From Sanderia malayensis (Eukaryota > Cnidaria > Scyphozoa > Semaeostomeae > Pelagiidae), in assembly GCA_013076295.1 (NCBI GenBank), contig RQOL01000618.1, forward strand, positions 1,302,001 through 1,366,000: 64,000 nucleotides of DNA, in the 5' to 3' direction. Positions 58,801-64,000 of this stretch are shown piece after piece. Under the pieces are notes generated by a model. The model was not told the DNA's origin. It made no database searches and worked only from the letters and a program-made list of their open reading frames with translations. Made by a program: the position numbers and the translations under genes. Within the stretch, counting starts at the first letter, position 1; each line of letters begins with the position of its first letter.

Positions 58801-61558
58801 AAGGCTCATACAATTTTCACAAGGCTTATAAAGTCTTCACGGGTCTCATACGATCTTTAATAGTCTTATATATTCTTCACAAGTCTCATACAGTCTTCAC
58901 AATTCTCATACAGCAGCCGCCAGAAGGCTCATACAATTTTCACAAGGCTTATAAAGTCTTCACGGGTCTCATACGATCTTTAATAGTCTTATATATTCTT
59001 CACAAGTCTCATACAGTCTTCACAATTCTCATACAGCAGCCGCCAGAAGGCTCATACAATTTTCACAAGGCTTATAAAGTCTTCACGGGTCTCATACGAT
59101 CTTTAATAGTCTTATATATTCTTCACAAGTCTCATACAGTCTTCACAATTCTCATACAGCAGCCGCCAGAAGGCTCATACAATTTTCACAAGGCTTATAA
59201 AGTCTTCACGGGTCTCATACGATCTTTAATAGTCTTATATATTCTTCACAAGTCTCATACAGTCTTCACAATTCTCATACAGCAGCCGCCAGAAGGCTCA
59301 TACAATTTTCACAAGGCTTATAAAGTCTTCACGGGTCTCATACGATCTTTAATAGTCTTATATATTCTTCACAAGTCTCATGCAGTGTTTATTATTTGCT
59401 ACCTCCTATGCAGTCATGTTTTACACAGTTTTGCTGTCTTTTTCCAGCTTGACAGATGTGAGCTTTTCTATCGACTCGTGAACGCAAGAAATACACTAGC
59501 ACAAGAGGCAATCGTTTTGAAATCTGAGCAAACACACCTATATCAATATCCTCCGCTGGTATGGTGATCACTTTTTACAGATAATTTAATAACGTCTCTT
59601 TCTATACTGATAGATGGCAATGCTATACAATAAAAACCCGCATAGAAGAACCAATGGATTAAGAACCTTCAGGGTGATATTTATATTCAAAACAATAGAA
59701 GAAACAATATCTTATTGTCTTGGAACAATAGCCTTGATGGAAATTTACAGGTTCTTATATGCGGGTTTTTAATCTACACAGTATTGTTTCAGATGCAATA
59801 GCTAGTGACATCTATGTATCTTGTCTTGGTATGTACTGAACTATATCGTATGTGTTTATTAACAGGAGCGCAAACTTACACCAGCTCATACCGCACGTCT
59901 GGAACCTCTGGGACCAATCATGCAAACCAGACCAGAATCTATTGAACGACCAAGGAAGAAGTCAGTGAAGCCACAACGACGAAACTCTACCCCATCACCC
60001 AGCACAACACCAACTTCCCCAGCGGTCGAAAGGCAAAGAAAACAGCCAACTCCAAAGCCAGTGACGCCAATAATAGCCGCGCCACCGCAGCTACCACAAA
60101 GAGAACCGACGCCTTCGCCGCCTCCTCCACAGCCCCCCGTTTCGGAGCCGTCTCCGTTGCCAGTTGTGACCAGTAAACCAAGGTAGATAACAGATTCTTC
60201 GTTGATTTTGGCTTCTTGGGTGTTACATGTTTTCTTTGTTTGAGAGAACGTTTTATGACGTATTAGACGTGTAGAGACTATACCTGACTGTATGAAACTT
60301 GCAAGACTGTGTGAATGATGAAAGACTGTATGAAGATGTTGAAGGATGTAAGACTGCATGAAGCGTTTGAGGACAATGTGAAACTTGCAAGACTCTAGTA
60401 GATTTGTAAGAATTTAATAGGGTTATTGTAAGGATGTGTGTGAGACTGCTTGAAACTTTGAGACTCCTAAGGACTCTATGAAGCTCCACGAGCCTTTTGT
60501 AAGAAGAATTTATTTCAATATAATTTTCTTGCAACTTCTAGTACTCCAAATGCCAGAGTGACAGAGCTAATTGGATTCCAGTTTGACAAAATCTACGATT
60601 ATGAAGAGAAAATAGCAAGGTTAAAAGTCACGTTGTATGGATCAGATGGAAAGGTATGCCATGTTAAGGATAGTCTTAATTTTCTACTATTTCTCCTTTC
60701 TTTTGCTTTGATTCCAGTTGACTCTAGTTTTAATTTTCGGAGCCCATGTTTCTCTTTTTTCTTCTCTTCTCTTGTCTTGTTTTTTTTATCATCGATGGTC
60801 TTCATCATTTATCCTTCTTTCCTATCCATTGTTAATCGGTCCACGTATTCCATGATCCTTTCTTCCTTGTCCTTCTTACAGTTCATCCTTCCTTGTCGTT
60901 CATCCTACACAGTGAGGCGTGTACTATTTCATCCTTCTTATTATGACAGCTATGTTCTAATTTCACCATGTAGGTTCTTACGTTAGATAATTCGACAGCT
61001 ATACAGAGGACAGAGTATTGCAGATCGTTATTCCTTAAATCCCTGCTCAGTTTTACACTGTACAAGGTACGTCATTATTATTATACTTTCCTTTTTTTCG
61101 TGTCACAAATGTTTACATCAGTGCTGGGAGGGGGTATATGTCCCTATTCCCGCTGCTCTAAGGGGCGCCTCTCATCTTGCTTTTGGCTTTCTCTGCTTTT
61201 AATCTTATAATTCTTTTGTTGGTAACAGTGGCTCATCATACCGCTGTTTAGTATGAGGCATCATTTTAACAGCTCCATAAGGCTCTTGTATTTTTTCATA
61301 TGTCTTTCCCTTACTTGAACTCAAGTAAGGAAAAGCTCCCTAAGGCGTTTACGCGGCTTTAATAGCCTACAATAACAGTGATACATAGCAGCTTGATATC
61401 CCAGAAAAGGGATCTGAATATCATCTATGTGCATACTGGAACAGAACATTTCAAATTCAATCTTGTTATTGAAAACATTTTTCTTTTGATACGACCACCT
61501 GTTTGAGTCGTCTGGGAATGCATTAATTCTATTTCAAATTTTCTTCCAGTGTAGCTAA
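52818..61558 (+). CDS. CCDC17: CCDC17 (coiled-coil domain-containing protein 17), about 19 exons
   Basis: Exons: 52818-53099, 53262-53391, 53633-53751, 53969-54027, 54332-54391, 54527-54639, 55063-55163, 55449-55488, 55585-55675, 55764-55878, 56257-56351, 56874-57098, 57639-57779, 58064-58136, 59448-59558, 59866-60182, 60542-60653, 60974-61066, 61550-61558; 761 aa, all phases agree. The N-terminal FICIDCNLRFKNSGTYEKH, then KRKFC, matches the zinc finger of human CCDC17. Coiled-coil exons follow, then the conserved core APYDPG-SGFALFWDFVVG, WSIIDVFDRLNRVISGRWKVP, LFYRLVNARN, YQYPPL, then a Pro/Ser-rich region. Human CCDC17 stops soon after YQYPP; the last exons here (IARLKVTLYGSDGKVL) are extra. 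Exon 19 (3 codons) is tentative. An in-frame upstream ATG exists at 52767. Confidence 0.9.
53159..53190. repeat. 11-bp tandem repeat CAATGGATGAA x 3
   Basis: Three head-to-tail CAATGGATGAA units in CCDC17 intron 1, followed by looser AACAAT(A/G)-type copies. Confidence 0.7.
54690..55045. repeat. Degenerate about 20-bp minisatellite in CCDC17 intron 6
   Basis: Run of variants such as TTTCATGCAGTCTTAGTACG, GTCTCATATGGACTTTGTTA and TCTCATGCCGTTTTTGTAA. The unit (T-C-A-T-A-C-A-G-T-C-T-T core) is related to the subunits of the array at 58190-59385. Confidence 0.7.
56037..56118. repeat. 24-bp tandem repeat in CCDC17 intron 10
   Basis: About three and a half units of TGCTGCTATAACTATTACTA + TCCT with few substitutions. 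Confidence 0.8.
56500..56815. repeat. Degenerate GATAGGTTCATGTC repeats in CCDC17 intron 11
   Basis: GATAGGTTCATGTC(A/T)CTGCC-like units recur irregularly (for example 56646, 56742), spaced by C-rich fillers. They give the false frame 56586-56768. Confidence 0.6.
57441..57560. repeat. 25-bp tandem repeat x 5 in CCDC17 intron 12
   Basis: TCTGATGTACTGTGTAGTCT + CTATG repeated five times, the last unit diverging at its end. Copies are nearly identical. Confidence 0.85.
57814..57957. repeat. ATG/GAT trinucleotide microsatellite in CCDC17 intron 13
   Basis: Interrupted (ATG)n of about 140 bp, translated as a Met-rich open frame at 57801-58016 that is not a gene. Confidence 0.85.
58190..59385. 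repeat. 122-123-bp higher-order tandem repeat x 9 in CCDC17 intron 14
   Basis: The marker CAGCCGCCAGAAGGCTCATA occurs at 58301, 58423, 58545, 58668, 58791, 58914, 59037, 59160 and 59283, spaced 122, 122, then 123 bases. Each unit is itself built of six about 20-24-base subunits of the form TCTCATACAGTCTTCACAAN. The first three units carry a TTTACACTCTGATATAG variant; the later ones carry TTTAATAGTCTTATATATTC. It fills most of the 1.3-kb intron. Confidence 0.92.
59631..59771. mobile_element. MITE with TAAAAACCCGCATA ends
   Basis: TAAAAACCCGCATAGAAGAACC at the left is mirrored by GGTTCTTATATGCGGGTTTTTA. The core carries AACAATAGAAGAAACAATA. Related sequence is found at both edges of the window and at 20078-20180. 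Intronic in CCDC17. Confidence 0.75.
60280..60500. repeat. Degenerate about 20-bp minisatellite, inverted, in CCDC17 intron 16
   Basis: Units such as GACTGTATGAAACTTGCAAG and GACTGTATGAAGATGTTGAA are reverse complements of the CTTCATACAGTC-type subunits found in introns 6 and 14. Confidence 0.7.
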
Positions 61559-62037
61559 AACGCATAATTAGTCTTGTAGATAAATGGTCTTTGCGGCGCA
61601 GATAGCTTGTTATATTTTTCTATGAATTAAAATCAATGATTTATTGCTTGAAAAAGATGAAAAAGAAGCGAATAGATTATCCGAAGAGTTAAGGTTTATC
61701 TGCGCCCAATTATCTTTAATGCTATGTTTTAATCTACACACAGCTCCAATCTGGTTTATAACACTTTGGTATATATATTTATATATCTACAAGTACGTCT
61801 ACCTGCTTCACTCCTGACAGATCAATTCCAGCTATTGACAAGCAGTTTGCAACGCTAAATAGTCAGGGGGTCACCTGTTTCATATTGATCCTTGCTTAAT
61901 TAGTTTACTGCCTAACATAATAATGATATACTGCTGAAACATCTGCCATTATCAAACGTTTCTAGTCACGATTCTATTAGAGTGTGCAATGTGAATCATA
62001 TATTTTGAAAGTTTTATTAGAAGCAATGTCTACCTCC
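61559..62037. other. Short gap between convergent CCDC17 and RSPH1 ends
   Basis: Holds the 3' ends of both genes. AT-rich with no open frame of note. No exact AATAAA signal was recognised on the plus strand. Confidence 0.5.
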
Positions 62038-63297
62038 TTAGATATCTTCAGTGAACGTGATTTTATGCCCCGTAGTTCTGGGAATCTTTTTCTTGCATCG
62101 CCATTTTGTAGTAACCTCGTCTTCGTTCTGGTGCCTCTTCTCGTACACGTACTCGCCGATCTGTTGGCTGCCATCTTTGAATACGTAGCGCCCCGGGCCG
62201 AACATCTTGTCGTCTGCGAATTGGCCTCTGTAGTAATTCTCGCCGAAGGTCAGTTTTCCTTCACCTGGGTATATATATGCGAGATGAGAGTAAAAGAGAA
62301 ATGGAGACATTTAGTAAAGTAGATAGTATAACGCTCAAGTTATTAACGTAGAGTAATCAGATTCAAGGGGTTTGATTAAAAGTAGATGGCACTGCTGTGA
62401 GGTAAGGCTGCACGAGTTGCATGAGAATGTTATAACAGACCCCCCTCCCAAGAGAACCAACAAATATTTCGTTATAACTGGAGCAAGTCAAACGGGGACA
62501 TAATATCGAGCTACTGAAAAGACCGCGTTAGTTCTTAATACGGGGAAAATGGTCACCATAGGAGTGGGTTGTTATACAAGCGGACCTCATTTTATGACCG
62601 TCCTATTAGTTAATATGGTCTTTATGTAAGTACGGTCACGTTTTTTGACGTAGCAATCATATTCTGATGTGAGCTGGCCCCGTTTATAGGGCGACGGCCG
62701 GTTTTCACCGATTAACGAGGTTCCATTATTACGAGGGGGGATGGTGTTCAATTGTATAATTATGAGTGGGGGTGAGGGTGGTTTTATCGACAAGTTCATT
62801 TGTAGATGAATTGACCTGAATGCCTTACCGTTTCTTTTGCTTTTTTTCCACATGCCTTCGTAGACCATCATATCTGCTGCATATACGTATCTGCCATGCC
62901 CATGTCGTTGGTCGTTCATCCATTCTCCCTCGTAGACATCGCCATTTCCGTAGTGGTAGACACCTTGGCCATGCCGTTTATCATCCTTCCACTCCCCCTC
63001 GTACATTGATTTGTCCGGGTAGCGGAACGTTCCCGTGCCGTTTTTCCGATTATACTGGTACTCGCCACAATACGTGGCCTTGTTCTGTGAGTTGAACACG
63101 TACATGCCTTTTCCGTGTCGCAAACCATTGGCATACTGGCCTTCGTACGTGTCTCCGTTTGGGAGGATGGCTCTTCCTTTGCCGTGTCGCTCACCCTGGG
63201 CGTTCCTATCTCCATCGTATTTATACTGTTGTATTAACGGACTCTCGTCGGCTCGCATACTGCTTAGGTCTTCGTTATCGAAGCCCTCTTTATCCAT
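62038..63297 (-). CDS. RSPH1: RSPH1, radial spoke head protein with MORN repeats
   Basis: Two coding exons: 62829-63297 and 62038-62264, phase-1 junction, 231 aa. RSPH1 is part of the radial-spoke head of motile cilia and flagella. Six to seven MORN repeats in a row: YDGDRNAQGERHGKGRAILP, YEGQYANGLRHGKGMYVF, YCGEYQYNRKNGTGTFRY, YEGEWKDDKRHGQGVYHY, YEGEWMNDQRHGHGRYVY, YEGMWKKSKRNGEGKLTF, YRGQFADDKMFGPGRYVF. The NAxGERHGxGxAxLPNGDTYEG opening is specific to RSPH1. It is shorter than the human protein (309 aa) because the acidic C-terminal tail is missing; it ends HKITFTEDI after TTKWRCKK. A downstream alternative exon cannot be excluded. Confidence 0.93.
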
Positions 63298-64000
63298 ATT
63301 TTTAATTTGATAGAGATGTCAAGCTTTGTTACTGTTTTGTATTGTGTTGTTCTGTCAAACTTCTCGTATGCTCAACCAAGGGTCTTACTCTGTGAAAAAC
63401 CTCAAGTGCTTTCTCAAAGGTCTCGTTTTGTTCTTTGAAAGTTCTTCTATGCTTAATCAACCTTCACGTAATTTGAAATTGTATAGTTTGAACTGGAAAC
63501 ACAGAGCAAGGCTGCTCAAAATCGTCTTCTCTTCTCCTGTCAAGCACAGGTCGAATTTTCTTTGCGCTTATTTTTCTTGTAGAGCAGCTGTTACTTTCTT
63601 TTTGACTTGTGTTGTGTTTGCCCGAATATCTGATTGAAGTTCAATTGAAAAACAACATTGAGCTATAGCAGCGCTGTTCAAACTTTTACAATGTTGCCAT
63701 CAGTCAGACCAAGTCTGAGCTAGGCTAAACATATATCCAGCAACTTTTATTTGGTGTAATAAACAATTTATGCTTCACGAATCAATAAGAAGTGTTATTT
63801 AATAAAGAATGTTGTCAACAGTTACAAAGACCCGCATATAAGAACCTGCAAATTTTGCATCCAGCCTATTGTTCAGACACGATGGGCTATTTGTTTTCCA
63901 ATTGTTTTGAACAGAAAAATCATCCTGGAGGCTCTTAATCCATTGGTTCTTATTTACAGGTTTTTCTGTATTATACACACTTTTTTTATAAGAATAAAGT
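63298..64000. other. Right-edge non-coding interval
   Basis: Upstream of RSPH1 on its strand, so it contains its promoter. The 103-codon frame at 63326-63637 has no recognisable features. From about 63828 the sequence is a repeat copy (see next entry). Confidence 0.5.
63828..63985. mobile_element. Copy of the ACCCGCATA repeat family near the right edge
   Basis: GACCCGCATATAAGAACCTG, then the CAAATTTTGCATCCA and AACAGAAAAATCATCCTGGA core, and GGTTCTTATTTACAGG. Reverse-complemented it follows positions 1-115 closely and shares its ends with 59631-59771. Confidence 0.65.

Noticed and set aside
58190..59385. Possible CRISPR array
   Set aside because: Units are directly adjacent with no unique spacers, and the context is a eukaryotic intron. 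It is a minisatellite.
63326..63637. 103-codon plus-strand frame upstream of RSPH1
   Set aside because: No recognisable motif, and it lies in the expected RSPH1 promoter region.

Overview
Animal nuclear DNA, most likely from a cnidarian (probably an anthozoan). Genes have many short exons with GT..AG introns, the sequence is AT-rich, and introns are full of short inverted-repeat elements. The genes are a LAR-type receptor tyrosine phosphatase, a KANK protein, a class A GPCR and two cilium genes. The cnidarian placement rests on gene style and repeat content, not on a marker gene. Exon boundaries were worked out by hand from splice sites, phase continuity and family motifs.

Layout. About 729-1001 (+): last exon of an unrecognised gene entering from the left. 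2100-28887 (-): a 26-exon receptor protein tyrosine phosphatase with signal peptide, 3 Ig, 5 FN3, one membrane segment and tandem phosphatase domains D1 and D2. Inside exon 23, in the middle of D2, lies a 12,350-bp DNA transposon (3660-16009) with about 43-bp terminal inverted repeats and a perfect 8-bp target duplication (CAATATTG). It carries two convergent multi-exon genes: a KDZ-type transposase (+, 3872-7747) and an unrecognised gene with a PHD-like cysteine cluster (-, 11580-15724). Both carry lesions. An intronless phosphatidylinositol transfer protein (23700-24515, -), probably a retrocopy, sits in another intron of the receptor. 29752-30927 (-): ankyrin-repeat protein. 33205-34851 (-): rhodopsin-class GPCR. 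40877-48139 (-): KANK, ten coding exons, with a possible alternative first exon at 49856-50338. 52818-61558 (+): CCDC17, about 19 exons. 62038-63297 (-): RSPH1, convergent with CCDC17.

How the genes relate. The receptor, KANK and the GPCR belong to adhesion, cytoskeleton and signalling. CCDC17 and RSPH1 form a convergent pair, RSPH1 being a radial-spoke protein of motile cilia. The transposon is the most unusual object: it splits a coding exon, the two flanks rejoin exactly in frame when the element and one duplication copy are removed, and as it stands the insertion puts a stop codon at the junction, predicting a receptor with D1 but only part of D2. CCDC17 introns hold related minisatellites, including a nine-copy 122-123-bp higher-order repeat.
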